From contig CM055092.1 of NCBI GenBank assembly GCA_029204225.1, forward strand, positions 38,637,800-38,701,799: DNA of 64,000 nt, given 5' to 3'. Position 1 is the first letter of the stretch. Each line of letters opens with the position of its first letter. The position numbers and the translations under genes were made by a program. The stretch comes from Diphasiastrum complanatum (Eukaryota > Streptophyta > Lycopodiopsida > Lycopodiales > Lycopodiaceae). Positions 47,289 through 59,160 of this stretch are shown piece after piece. The notes under the pieces were generated by a model. It was not told the origin of the DNA, searched no databases, and saw only the letters and a list, made by a program, of their open reading frames with translations.

Positions 47289-47967
47289 ATGGCTTCCCAC
47301 AATTCCTCGCTTAGCTTGCATCGCCATAAACCCCCTTGTCCTTATTCAGAGGATATATTCATGATATGTCTCAAGAATTACGCCGAGCAGCTCACCCTGG
47401 CCAAGGATATCCTCACCAACCTTGGCTTTGATCTGACACTTTTCCGGGACCAACAGAGCGAGATCCTCATCCGAGCAGCCTACTCCACCTATTCGGATGA
47501 GTTCCAAACTTTTCGGATTACATCCAAGAGTGGCAGCTATACCATTATCAACATCTCTCTTGGGGATCTCCAGAGCATTGGCTTCCCTAATCTCGGAGAG
47601 ACAATCCATGGAAAGGGCACCAACTATGATGCCAAGTACTTCACCAAGTTTCTGACAGAGGACAGCAAAACCATTGCCCAAACCAACGACGGGATCACTA
47701 TCCGCCTCAAAAATCCTCGTCACCATGGTTGAAGTGCATACCACTAAGATGGATTGCATACCACCAAGCGACCTCTTTTCTTTGACCCACACCATGGACG
47801 ATCTCACTCAAAATTACAAGTGGGCTGAGAAGGTAGCAGAAAAGCTGTGCGGTGCTCTGAAAGCTCGAAAACCAACTACCAAATGTGGGTATCTCCTCCA
47901 CATATTGGTCACCAAACAACTAGGGTCTAGGGCGGCTACTGCCATCACGGAACTGAATGATGTTTAG
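47289..47967 (+). pseudogene. Unrecognised gene or element ORF, broken by one frameshift
   Basis: A likely start is MASHNSSLSLHRHKPPCPYS at 47289, open to 47732 (through LRIKNP-type end IRLKNPRHHG). The second frame (about 47700-47967) continues VEVHTTKMDCIPPSDLFSLT and KLCGALKARKPTTKCGYLLH, ending AATAITELNDV. Codon composition is richer in GC than its surroundings. No domain is recognised. It lies between gypsy-I and a copia RNase H fragment, and may be a captured host gene piece or the 5' coding part of another LTR element. Confidence 0.4.
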
Positions 47968-48421
47968 CTGCAAGGATGACAACAAGTCCATTACTGGAGG
48001 ATGTACAATAGTGTGCGGAGCTGCAATCAGTTAGATATGCAAAAAACAAAACCTGGTAGCTCAATCCTCTTGCGAAGCTGAGTATGTCGCAGCCTCAAAA
48101 GTGGCGAATGAGGTAGTGTGGCTGCGGATGATGTTGGAGACAATCGGGATACCAAGAGAGGAGCCAAGCACAATGATGATGGACTCCCAGAGTGCCATCT
48201 ATCTGTCCTAGGATCCTGTCTTCCATTCAAAGATGAAGCACATTCCTCTGAAGTACCATCACATTCGAGATTTGATCTCGAAAGGAGAGCTCCAAGTCCA
48301 GTTCATAAAATCAGAAATTATGATTGCAGATCTCCTCACGAAACCGCTCGACAAGCCACTCTTTACCAAGCAAAGAGAGACAATTGGATTGAACGAACAA
48401 AGCTGCAAGGTTTAGGAGGGA
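47968..48421 (+). pseudogene. Copia RNase H fragment
   Basis: Encodes CKDDNKSITGGCTIVCGAAI, then, after a TAG, NLVAQSSCEAEYVAASKVAN, MMMDSQSAIYLS, a TAG, then FHSKMKHIPLKYHHIRDLIS and IADLLTKPLDKPLFTK. These are the RNase H catalytic segments (E in CEAEY, D in MDSQSA). It joins abruptly to the preceding ORF. It is followed by GGAGGGAG (polypurine) and an LTR. Confidence 0.85.
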
Positions 48422-49110
48422 GTGTCAGAAATGGTGAACTCCTGCAACTTTGTCGCAACACGAACAAGACAGGAAGGTCGAACAAGAACAATTCGCGATA
48501 GTCAACGTGTCTTTGACTCAAAGCATGAACGATTCGCAAATCAATCGCAAATCACAAACACACCTCTAGGACCGCAAAAAACAAAATGGATGAAAAATGA
48601 AAACTACGAAAAGAAACAAAAAGAACGAAAACACACGAAGAGAAATCTTACACGCTGCCAGCTAGCAGCTCAACGAGCTTCATGTCCAACTGAAACGAAT
48701 AGCAACGACGGAGACTAACTAACTAGTTGATTAGTGTAAACCAGTCTTGTGATTCTACATTTAGCTATCTGGTAAACTCCACATAGTGGAGGTATAAACA
48801 ATCCTCTTTGGATTATAACTATGTGAAGAGAGATAGTGAATATAGAGATGTGTAAGAAACAGAGAGAGACGTAGCGAATAGAGTAAGAAAGCAAAAATAC
48901 CATAGTTGTGCATGAAAGTCTACCAACGAACAAAACATAGCAAAAGAGCAGAGAGTCAATCCGCCAACGAGCGAGACACTGACGATCTCGCTTGAAAACC
49001 AAACTGACAATATAGTCGTTGTATTTCGTGTATCTCTTGGCCTTTGCTGTGTCTCTTGATTGCTAGAATAAAATATGTTCTGTGATGCGTAGTCGAGTGT
49101 CTGGGATCCC
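48422..49110 (+). repeat. 3' LTR of the copia fragment, right end uncertain
   Basis: Starts TGTCAGAAATGGTGAACTCC right after the polypurine tract. It contains many TCGCAA/TTCGCG motifs like the presumed Copia-A LTR and a TATA-like GGTATAAACAATCC near 48790. No second copy is present, so the right end (before about 49.1 kb) is an estimate. Confidence 0.55.
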
Positions 49111-49830
49111 GTAAGAGCTTCCGCATGAAAAAAAAATTCAAAGACAAAATTTTTTTCGCGAATCAAAAGAGAGAGGACGAACATGAAACACGAAAAAGCT
49201 TCCGCGACAAAGCCAATCTATGTCAAATTCTACAAAAGATTTGCATAGATGCTCTATATGCACTAGAAACTCTCAAAGGTTTCACTTGGAGGATAGATCC
49301 AAGGACGTTTTCTAGCAAATTGATGCTTCTAAACTTGACCCTATCACTCTTGAACAAATCTAGAGTGATGGTACAATGGATTTCATGCTCTCACCTTGCA
49401 TATCGCTCCTTAATCTATGATTTTTGGCAATATCATTCTCAACTTCAACATGCACTCAAAAAACCAGAGATGATAAATTAATGCACCTAATTCATGCTTC
49501 AAATTTAATTTTTTGGCTGATCTAATCCAAGAACTAGATTAGATTCTCTATAGAAAATGCTTGATTTTGCACTAAAAATCACTCAAATTGGGTGTGTAAG
49601 TCAAATTGTACAAATTTTTGAAATTTCTCAGCCAAAACCGGATCTGTACGGACTCACACATGTGAAAAGGGTTCCTACAGCCCACAACAAGTTCTGGTCC
49701 AAAATTTTTGAAAAATTTTCTATCAAATCCAACTTGCTATGGCAAAATTTGACTAGTTTCCTAAAACCTGCTATTTTTGGCTTTGATTTGTATCAACTTT
49801 ATTAATCTCAATAAACATCTAGTACTTGGA
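49111..49830. other. Leader-like DNA, no gene seen
   Basis: No recognisable coding motif. From about 49.56 kb it resembles a reversed copia leader (CACACATGTGAAAA near 49.65 kb), consistent with the reversed primer site at 49831. Confidence 0.4.
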
Positions 49831-50482
49831 TCTGATACCATGTGGAAAAAGTACAATATGGACCAAGAGTGGATCCTAATCTGATCCTCAAGATGCTAGT
49901 TTCACACATGTGAAACCCTATCAGAGTACAGACTCCAACCTGAAAATCAAGTACACTATGATAGAAACTCAAAACATTCAAGAAAAATCAAGACAAATGG
50001 AGAGATTGACACAAAAAATTGCCTCCAAAACCAAGATTGGTGTTTGATAATGATTATGGCCAAATGTTGACTAGAATTGCATTCCTTGATGAGCACTTAT
50101 AAAAGTCTTTGGGCTGACCCCAAAATTGAATTTCTAAGATCTCAATAAGTCTAAGAATGACCTATTATAGTACCAAAGATAAGAATCTACCTTCCTTTTG
50201 ATTGATTGAAAACTATTCCTTGTGATAGATTCCACAAATCGAGTAGCATCAATATGATGAAAATGTAAAATACTTGTTATTTTGATCCAATTGATAAGAG
50301 ATGACCACAACTCAGATTTTGAAGCTAAAAAGCCTGTAAATAAAAAAGCATTAGATCTCTCTTCACTCAAATTGATCAAGAATTGAAGGTACTACTCATA
50401 GATTATGTCTAGATAGTAATCAATGCTTGAATTGCATCAAAATCTATGACTCTAGCATAAAGTGAAGCTCATTTCTTTGAAT
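49831..50482 (-). repeat. Copia primer site and LTR remnant
   Basis: TCTGATACCA at 49831-49840 is a reversed copia primer site, directly followed by TGTGG, so an LTR on the minus strand extends right from 49841. CACACATGTGAAACCC lies at about 49.91 kb, the usual place near the LTR end. No coding parts of this element survive in the window. Confidence 0.5.
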
Positions 50483-50990
50483 GGCTCTGATACCATGATA
50501 AAAATACAGCAAAATAATCCCATTTGATCCTAGAAATGATGGAGAAAGCACGTATTTAAGATCCAAACAAAATCTAGACGCTAGATTACTAGTCAATGCA
50601 TTGATTCCTAGCTTATCTTGGCTTGAACTCCATGAATTAGCTCCAAAACTCTTCACACGTGTGAAAGTACGGCCTGCTGCTGCCTGTGTACTGTACCTGC
50701 AACTCCAAACTCATTCAATCATCACAAAAAATCATATGCCAATAGCATTCGTCAATCAAATCATAGACTCAAACTAGTAAAGAAGAAAAATCTCGATTTT
50801 GCTCATGATTGGATGGAAATCCCATCACATATTTATACATATAGAGCTTGGATCTGAGCATATTAGGGCTTCTATATATTCACCATAACCTAACCCTAAC
50901 ATCTAGCCTAAATATCCACTTGATCCACCCTATTTAGGGTCAATGCCTCGAGATCCAAAAAGAATAGGCCATCAAAACTCTATAAAAGGA
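50483..50990 (-). repeat. Second copia primer site and LTR remnant
   Basis: GGCTCTGATACCA at 50483-50495 is a perfect reversed primer site, adjoining TGATAAAAATAC (LTR end). CACACGTGTG is at 50654-50663. The right boundary is not determined. Confidence 0.55.
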
Positions 50991-51307
50991 GGCTCAACGC
51001 GAGTTTAGTTCTTAGAATAAAATTTTAGAACTACCTCTGGAAGCTCAAGAAGCTCAATAAGCTCATGCAAGTCATTTTTAAAATTTATACAAGTGAGTGC
51101 TTAAAGGTAAACTCCCGAGTACACTTGTTAGTATGTTTTGAAAATTTATTTATGTATTTTTTAAGCTCTTATCTTAAGTATAGTATATGTTCTCTCTATA
51201 TATATATATATATAACGTATACTTAATATACATATATAACATATTTATATAGATATAAAGCACACACACACACATATAGATATAAATTTCTTATACTAAA
51301 ATTTTTG

Positions 51308-51411
51308 AGATAGCCCCCCCACCACGACGGGTGGGCTAACTCTTTTTGGCTTATATATATATATATATATATATCTTTTTTTTTTCTTATTATATATATA
51401 TGCTATATAAC

Positions 51412-51459
<48 letters not shown>

Positions 51460-51522
51460 ATAAAACAAAATATAGACAACCCACCCACCGCAGCGGGGGG
51501 TTGTCTAATTATTTTCTTATAT

Positions 51523-51560
<38 letters not shown>

Positions 51561-51704
51561 TTTTGATTAAAAAAAAAATTTAAGACAGTCGGGCTGTCTT
51601 ATTTTTTTCTTATTATGAATAAAACACACACACACACACACACACACACATTATATATAAAAAATTTAGACAGCCCACCCTCCGCAGCGGGTGGACTGTC
51701 TTAA
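51308..51704. repeat. Four GC-rich hairpins between dinucleotide arrays
   Basis: Four stem-loops of one type (stems TAGCCC/GGGCTA, AGACAACCC/GGGTTGTCT, AAGACAG/CTGTCTT, GACAGCCCACC/GGTGGACTGTC) lie at 51311-51338, 51474-51506, 51582-51600 and 51668-51701. Each is followed by a T-rich TTTTCTTAT string. They are separated by (TA)n, (TG)n at 51525-51557 and (AC)n at 51624-51650. The (TG) and (AC) arrays are mutually complementary, so 51474-51701 is roughly one palindrome centred on the third hairpin. Confidence 0.82.
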
Positions 51705-51992
51705 ATTTTTTTCTTATTATATATATATATATTTATAAGCAATTCCAAATATATATACTCAAACAAAAACTAATGGGACAAATCTATCTAAAAAACTTGA
51801 AAGAAAATTTGATCAAAAAAGTTTACGATATTGTAAGAGCAATAAAATTTGAAGCAAGTAGCAATTCACTTTGATATAAGAAAGCTTAAAATTTTCAAAA
51901 GACAATGTAAATAAGCATTGTAGAGGGGGGGGGATTTATTTATGTGTTTTTTTCCATTGTCAAATTGCATAAATGCTTGGTATGCCACGTGT

Positions 51993-52058
51993 CAAGAAGA
52001 CATAAGATCTCCATAATAAAGGTTAATTGAGAATCAAGAAGACATAAGATCTCCATTT
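51993..52058. repeat. Short direct repeat
   Basis: CAAGAAGACATAAGATCTCC occurs twice, 43 bp apart (about 51993 and 52036), upstream of the gypsy-K TATA box. Confidence 0.8.
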
Positions 52059-52120
52059 TTGGGGGGACCATTTTATTAAAACATGCCCCCAATTTCTGCA
52101 AAATCCACTAGTTGAAGAGT

Positions 52121-52129
52121 GTATATATA
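52121..52129 (+). promoter_or_regulatory. TATA box upstream of gypsy-K
   Basis: GTATATATAG about 490 bp before the first RT similarity. With the GCCACGTGTC (51985) and short direct repeats upstream it may mark the LTR promoter of gypsy-K, but no LTR pair is seen. Confidence 0.4.
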
Positions 52130-52239
52130 GCTTGAAAAGAGGTAATGTTGCACCAAATGCTTATGGGATTATTTGGTGCTTCCATTGTGCTCTCCTTTCT
52201 CCTCATCCCTTCCATGAACTTGATAATACAAAAGTAGGA

Positions 52240-52605
52240 AAAAAACATGAAAATTAAACCTATCCAAAGCTATGGAAAGCTTGCATAGGTAGTTAGAATA
52301 GTGAAAAAAAACCTATAAAAATCAAAATATTGTAAAAAATAAAAAATAATCTTAAAAAAATGAGAAAAATCTTAAAAATTCAAATAAGTATCAAAAACTA
52401 CAAAAAAATCAAAACAATAATTTACGTATAAAATCCCAAAAAAAACCAAAAATCAGTTTAAGAAAATTAAAAAAATCTAAAAAAAAAAAATAGTGTAAAA
52501 TATCCCAAAAAATTTAAAAAAAAATAATTTTTTACAAAAAATTCCAAAATACAAAAAAATAAACATAAAAAAAAATGAAAAATAAGATTAAAATCATGAG
52601 AAAAA
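52240..52605. other. A-rich low-complexity leader
   Basis: About 360 bp of A-rich sequence built of AAAAATC/AAAATT-like pieces, with no coding potential. It occupies the place where gag and protease of gypsy-K should be. Confidence 0.6.
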
Positions 52606-52609
52606 TATC

Positions 52610-53018
52610 GATTAGGCAAAGACAATACAGGTTAAATCCAAAGTATTCATTATTAGTGAAAGATGAATTAGATAAATACATAAGACTCGGGTATTATGTA
52701 TCTTGTTTTAAGTAGTAAATAGTTATCACCTATTGTGATAGTTTCCAAGAAGAAGACAAGTAAAATAAGGGTATGTCAAGATTTTAGAAAGTTAAATGTT
52801 GCCACAACAAAAGACTATCATCCAGTACCATATACAGAAATGATCCTAGGCCAAGTAGCTGGACACGAAAGATATAGTTTTTTAGACGGTTTTTTTGGAT
52901 ACAATCAAGTCTACATTAAGGAAAAAGATTTTAAAATAAAAAACAACATTCACCACTAATTGGGACACATATGCTTATATGCATAGGTCCTTCGGTCTCT
53001 ATAATGCGTTTGTTACCA
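52610..53018 (+). pseudogene. Gypsy-K reverse transcriptase, first part
   Basis: RQRQYRLNPKYSLLVKDELD and KYIRLGYY (about 52.61-52.71 kb) lead after stops to 52735: VSKKKTSKIRVCQDFRKLNV, DYHPVPYTEMILGQVAGHER and YSFLDGFFGYNQV, standard Ty3/gypsy RT. Stops at 52959 and beyond follow. No gag or protease lies upstream. Confidence 0.87.
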
Positions 53019-53274
53019 GTGCATGATGACCATCATCTTTCAAAAAAAATTGAGAAAATTCTTAGAAATCTTTATGGATGACTTCTATGTTAACTCATCC
53101 ACCAGAGATCATTTGGATAGATTAGAAAAGACTTTAAGACGATGTCAAGAGACATCTCTTAAATTGCATATGTTCAAATGCTATTTTGGCATGAGGGAAG
53201 GCAAGCCACAAAATTTCAAAAGATGGCATTCAAGCCGATATCGAAAAAGTCAAAATGATTTTAGAATTAAATGA
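53019..53274 (+). pseudogene. Gypsy-K reverse transcriptase, palm and thumb
   Basis: MMTIIFQKKLRKFLEIFMDD, with the catalytic FMDD box intact, then DHLDRLEKTLRRCQETSLKL and CYFGMREG. It ends in a frameshifted version of the LG-H-VS-GI segment. Confidence 0.85.
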
Positions 53275-54056
53275 ACTAACCAATCTACACGAGCTTAGGG
53301 GATTTTTAGGCCACATAGGATATTGTCGTAGGATAATAAAAGAGTATGCTATAGTAGTAACTCCCTTAACAGGTTTATTAAAGAAATCTATTGAGTATCA
53401 CTGGTCACAAGATCACCAAGACGCTTTTGAAAAATTAAAGCAGTCCCTAGCAGAAGCAACTAGAGTTAGACCTCTAGATTGGACTAAGAAATTTCACGTA
53501 TATGTAGACGCTTCATTGTTTGCAACCATGTGTAGTGCTTAGCCAAAAGGATGATCAGAAAATTGATTATCCCATTTATTATGCTGGTAGACAATTAGCA
53601 ACATCCGAAAAAAATTATTTCGCTATAGAGCAGGAGGCATTAGGCATGATCTACTCAGTGAAAACCTTTAGACATTATCTATCAGAATACCCTTTTGTTT
53701 TTCATGTAGACCATTATGCATTGAAGCATCTAGTAAATAAACCCGCCCTTTTAGTAAGGATAGCTAGGTGGGTTCTATTATTAGATGAGTTCGATTATCA
53801 AGAAGAGCTAAGAAGGGGGAAGGACCACCAAAACGCTGATTATATATCACGGCTTAAATCTAAGGATCAATTTGACCCAATATTAGATGAATTCCCAAAT
53901 GAGCACATAATGTGCATTCAACTGGAATCATCCATTTATGAAGATATTATTAATTTCTTACATGATCAAATTTATCCTGATCATTTCAATAAGCAGCAGA
54001 AGACAATTTTTCTTGTGAAAGTAGGACCTTGGAACCCATTGAGATCACCACCGTAA
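53255..54056 (+). pseudogene. Gypsy-K connection and RNase H domains
   Basis: NLHELRGFLGHIGYCRRIIK, VVTPLTGLLKKSIEYHWSQD, then WTKKFHVYVDASLFA (RNase H start). The frame changes at about 53520 and continues YAGRQLATSEKNYFAIEQEA, LGMIYSVKTFRHYLSEYPFV, FHVDHYALKHLVNK and HQNADYISRL. The frame change falls inside the first RNase H segment. Confidence 0.87.
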
Positions 54057-54990
54057 TAAGTGCATTATATGAGAAAGATTCGGGGGGCCATTACGCGCTT
54101 AGAAATATTGCCAGAAAAATTTTAAACACTAAGTATTGGTGGCCTACACTTTATAGAGATGTTAAACTTTTCATTCAAAAATGTGATTCATGTCAGAGGA
54201 TGGGGAAACCCAACTTTGTGACACATTGGCCACTTACACCGATCATTCCCTTAGCACCATTTAAGAAGTGGGGAATAGATTTCGTAGGACTTATCAAGCC
54301 AACCACTTGTAAAACCTATTGTCATTACATTCTCGTTGCAATGGACTATGCTACCAAGATGGTAGAGGCTGAAGCTACAGTTAAAAATGATGTCAAAATT
54401 GTCACAAAATTTTTGTTTCAAAATATCATCACTCATTATGGATGTCCCTTAGAGCTTATAAGTGACAGGGGAACCCACTTTCTTAATCAAACCATCGAAG
54501 CTATGTTATCATATTTTTCCATCTGACATCTTCAAACCACTCCATATAATTCTAAAGCAAATGGACTTACTAAGCGAGCTAACGGAATTTTATGCAAAAT
54601 TTTGAACAAAGTGACAGAAACACATACTTCTGATTGAGAGCAGAAGTTACCATCTATTCTATGGGCATATAGAACTGTTGAGAAAATCACAACTAGGCCG
54701 ACTCTGTATTACCTTGTATATGGAATGCACCCTATACTACCCATAGCATTTGAAGTTCCAACCTTCCACATTGTAATGTGGAACGGATGGATGAAAATGA
54801 CAACCGAGAGTGAATGATTGCTCTGACGCAATTGGAGGAGGACCGTTGATTAGCATTAATAGAAACTGAACGGGTCCAAAGTAAAAGAAAAGATAATTTC
54901 GATCGATCAATACGATCAAAATCAAACGTGGAGACTATGTGCTTTTGTATGAAAATAGAAACATGTTGTTTCTAGGGAAATTACACACAA
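54029..54990 (+). pseudogene. Gypsy-K integrase
   Basis: HHCC region (GHYALRNIARKILN, CDSCQRMGKPN), core KKWGIDFVGLIKPT, YILVAMDYATKMVEAEA, CPLELISDRGTHFLNQTIEA, then a stop at 54526. Past it, TTPYNSKANGLTKRANG carries K where the catalytic E is expected (relatives read G-x-V/A-E-x-x-N), so the enzyme would be dead. LPSILWAYRT and LVYGMHPILPIAFEVPT mark the C-terminal part. It fades at about 55.0 kb; no 3' LTR was recognised. Confidence 0.86.
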
Positions 54991-55604
54991 GATGGATGGG
55001 ACCTTAAAGACCATGGTGTGTAAGCACTTGGTAGTCCTGACAGTTTGTAGCATCGAAGAGAGAAGAGAATGCTCCTACTTTGAACTCAATTAAAGTGGTT
55101 ACATGTGGACACTTGTTTGAATCCAAATGAACCTCATGCAACCTTTTAGAGTTATTGAGTTTGAAATAGCCGCCACATTTTTCTCTCTTCGATGTGGTGA
55201 ACCATCAGGTTTAAGAATGACAACGACCTGCACACCTTCGGCCTCTCTGGCATCATATCTAGGCAAAATACTCAAAAGACACAAACAACTTGATTCTAGA
55301 GCCAGTTAGTCCACTTTGCATCCTTAATGGATTCGTGTGTCATCATTAATATTTCAAGAATTCATTGCAAGTCCTAATCTTTCATCATAGTTCTTCATTT
55401 TCATTTCCCATGGTTTCAGGGGAGTTCAGGATTCCCTGTTGTTGTTTAGGGTTTATGGTTTACTGTTAATTATAGATGAAAAACTGATTTATATACTGGT
55501 ATTGCCCTCATAACTTTGACTCAATACCTATAAAAGCTCGGACTATGATATGGGAACCACACATGCACACGTGTGTACGCACGCACGCACACACACACAC
55601 ACAC

Positions 55605-55662
55605 CCTATTCCAGAATGTCACCACATGCTCCCTCCCTGCGACGTTTGGGCTTTTTTGTGGA
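55605..55662. repeat. 58-bp segment, copy 1
   Basis: CCTATTCCAGAATGTCACCA…TTTGGGCTTTTTTGTGGA, with a near-identical copy at 56175-56232. Both follow a CA-rich tract; the CT and CG/CA arrays lie between them. Confidence 0.9.
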
Positions 55663-55770
55663 ACTTATCGACCAACCAGAAACATTTGAACCACACCTTT
55701 AACGAGAGAAAATCAAGGGCTACACACGTTCCTAGAATTGGGTGTGTTGGTTACCTTTAACTCTGTCAGA

Positions 55771-55773
<3 letters not shown>

Positions 55774-55827
<54 letters not shown>
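55774..55827. repeat. (TC)27 microsatellite
   Basis: Uninterrupted TC for 54 bp. Confidence 0.95.
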
Positions 55828-55830
<3 letters not shown>

Positions 55831-55935
55831 AAGGCATGAAACATAACAAATATATAATACATAAATTAAGATACTACAAATTAAACTAGCATGAACTAGT
55901 AAGCATGAAACATAAACTAATGGCATCATACTTAC

Positions 55936-56118
<183 letters not shown>

Positions 56119-56174
56119 AAACACACATGAAGAAAAAAAAAAGTAGAGTGCTAATCAAAACCGTACGATTATAT

Positions 56175-56232
56175 CCTGTTCCAAAATGTCACCACATGCT
56201 CCCTCCCTACGACGTTTGGGCTTTCTTGTGGA
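56175..56232. repeat. 58-bp segment, copy 2
   Basis: Matches 55605-55662 with a few substitutions (CCTGTTCCAAAATGTC for CCTATTCCAGAATGTC). Confidence 0.9.
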
Positions 56233-58312
56233 CGTCCAACAAAAAACAAGAATTTATCGTCCCCGGTGAGGATTCTTCTAGCGGATGATTCTGGTAAAAA
56301 TTCTTCTAACATTGTTATCATGCCACCGAACTACACCAAGGAACATTGACGAACAACCAACAAGTAGTTCCAGAATTCAGATGCATTGGGAAAGCCAATA
56401 TTAGGAGGTCAACGAGATTGCAGACCGGTTGACGAGCAGAAAAAAAGGCCCAACGTCTCTCCAACAGATTTTACGACAACGTGAATAAAATCAGGGCTGA
56501 GTCGGCATACAAATTAGACCTATCAGTAATACAATGTTAGAAACCTTTAAATGGTACACTGTACTCGTAAGCCAAAGGTGTGAGAAGTAGAGATAGATCT
56601 AAAATACCAATGGGCCAAACTAAGGAAGGAACCAAGTAGTTCTAAAATGTAATTTGGATTTTAAACTTTTATGATAGTTAAGTTATTATGGCACATGGTT
56701 TTTGTGTGACCCTAACCCTAACTTTGTCTGTAAGTAGGGATGTGACACCATTTTGTAATCACTTTTCATTTGCAAGAATAGAGATTGTGAGAGAGAGAGA
56801 GAAGTAAAGCCTCCTCCTCCTACCTTTTCTTTTATGTGAAGTCCTTCTCTTTTGCCATTGTATGTTTGGTTGTGGAATGATGAATGTTTGAATGTGTTTC
56901 CTAATCATGCTATCACAATAAAGAAGATCATTAGCATAAGCTTTCGTGTAGAGCCTATGGAGACAACAGTTTAAATCAAATAAGACTCATTCCAACTCTT
57001 ACAAAAATAGTCTTGGACCCGAGTGAGTCTATTAGGGGTGATTGCATATGGAAATCAAGGCTTCAAATTTTAATGCAAGGTACTCCAATGGATTTCACTA
57101 TATTAGGGGTGGTTAGATATTCACTCACTATTTGTGTGTCCATTTTTTGTGATTTGGAAAGGTAAAAAAATTTCAAGATTCTTGACATTGGATGAGAGTG
57201 AATCATTTTTCGTGGTGAGAAACTTTGTGGCACTCATCCTATCGCTCACTATTTATTGGCCAAACTATATTTGAAGTGCCATAAGGGTCAAAGATTAGAG
57301 CATTAGATTATGCCAATTGTTGAGAGTGGGAATCAGTTGTCTTTTTAGGCTAACTATGGAGTTCGCCAGCGAGTTCATAAAAGCATTTTCTAAGAAGTTC
57401 CTCGAATCAAGGACAAACGTAATCAAGAAGGAAGCAAGATGAAACATATAATATATCACACAAGTAGATCCTTGAAGGCTTTCCAAAGGGCTAGATATAT
57501 AACTCAAAATGAGAATCCCACCTATAGTCCTGTCCATGCCAATGACTCAAGTCCAATATGAAATAGCTACCCCCTGATGATCATCCCATGTCATCCTGTA
57601 CTGCTATCCCTACCAAGTATCCCAATGCCATCCCTGATCACAAAGATCTGAGCACCTACCCTGTAGTGCCCACCCATATTCCCCCAAGAGAGCTCCTAGC
57701 TGCTCCTGTGAATGGTTCCAAAACACTCCCTGAGAATAAACTGAGATGTGAACTCCAAAGCCACCATCAAGTCCCTCACATGACTGTGCATGCCAATATC
57801 CCTCCAAGTGAATCTGCGAGATCTTCCATGGCCCAAACCAAATGATTTGCGCCTTGCCATCACTGGAATCTACATCCCTGATCCAATACAAATATGACAA
57901 ATTGACTTGACTTATTCAAACTGGCAGTTGAAGTGTATCTCCTCGATGACAAACCTGATACACTACTCCATAGCTACAATGACTTGATCAAAATTGACTT
58001 ACCGACTACAGAATCGCAAAATCATCACATTCACCACTCGCCAAGAGCATCCAAAGTGTGATTATCAACCAGTTCTTCAACCTCTGCATGTCCCACACAC
58101 AGCTCGTCCAATGCAAGTCCGCTATCTTGCCCAATGGCTTCCAATTGGCACCACCTCACACATCCATCACTTATGACTGCCAAAATGTGTGTACCTCCAA
58201 GCTAGCCTATATTTCTATCCGAACGAGAAATTTCCAAGCTACAGATGCGTGTGTCAATCCAGCTATCACCTGACTCGACAATGCCACTGTCGATCATACT
58301 TGTGAGAGCGTT
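56233..58312. other. No gene I can assign
   Basis: Short open frames exist (for example 57588-57845, proline-rich) but none has a motif or a homologous neighbour. Two adjacent CCCTAA units near 56.71 kb are too few to be telomeric. A short GA run is near 56.79 kb. Confidence 0.45.
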
Positions 58313-59160
58313 CCCCCAAAATGCCACTTGATGTTGGTTGGTTCAAGCCCCAAGAGTTGAACCTGATTACAAGAAGTTTTCACCTGTAACTGGCATAACA
58401 TGCCTACCTCTCACCTGTGATTGCTTGCCCTCTCAAAATTGTCGCCAATGATGAGTAGTCACACCGCCAAACTGCACTTCTGTCGCCAATACTAGCTTTC
58501 TCCATACAATTCCGCTACCATTCGCTCCCATACTATATTTACCACTTTCAAACACCCTGTTACCTTGTCAGGAGTAAGTAATAATGATTCAGAAGTGATA
58601 ATGCCTCATTGTACTGCCCTGTAGTAGGTTTCAACAGCCAAAAATGGCCCCGAATTTGTCCCTACAGTACCCAAATAGCGAATGTAGCCCATCACTAGGT
58701 CACCCGCACTCCGCTCGATAAAATGGTGATGAAAACACCCCGAAACGCCACTTGACGTTGGTTGGTTCAAACCCCAAGATTGAACCTGATCATAAGAAGT
58801 TTTCACCTGTAACCGGCATACCATGCCTACCTCTCACCTGTGATTGCTTGCCCTCTCAAAATTGTCGCGAATGATGAGTAGTCACGCCGCCAAACTGCAC
58901 TTCTGTCGCCAATACTAGTTTTCTCCACACAATTCTGCTACCATTCGCTCCCATACTGCATTTACCACTTTCAAACACCATGTTACCCTGTCAGGAGTAA
59001 GTAATAATGATTCAGAAGTGACAATGCCTCATTGTAATGCCCTGTAGCAGATTTCACCAACCAAAAATTGGCCCAAATTTGGCCCTATGATACCCAAATA
59101 GCGAATGTAGCCCATCACTAGGTCACCCGCACTCCGCTTGATAGAATGGTGATGAAAACA
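58313..59160. repeat. Two tandem copies of a ~424-bp unit
   Basis: The unit at 58313-58736 is repeated at 58737-59160: TTGGTTGGTTCAA, TCACCTGTGATTGCTTGCCC, GTCAGGAGTAAGTAATAATG and CATCACTAGGTCACCCGCAC occur at the same offset of 424. By eye a few percent of positions differ. The second copy diverges soon after CACCCCAAAATG. No gene is recognised in it. Confidence 0.88.

Noticed and set aside
51582-51608. Hairpin plus T run resembling a bacterial rho-independent terminator
   Set aside because: Plant nuclear context, and it is one of four related hairpins in a palindrome; no transcript end is implied.
56708-56725. CCCTAACCCTAAC, telomere-like
   Set aside because: Only two units; also seen once near 50.89 kb. 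Too short for an interstitial telomeric array.
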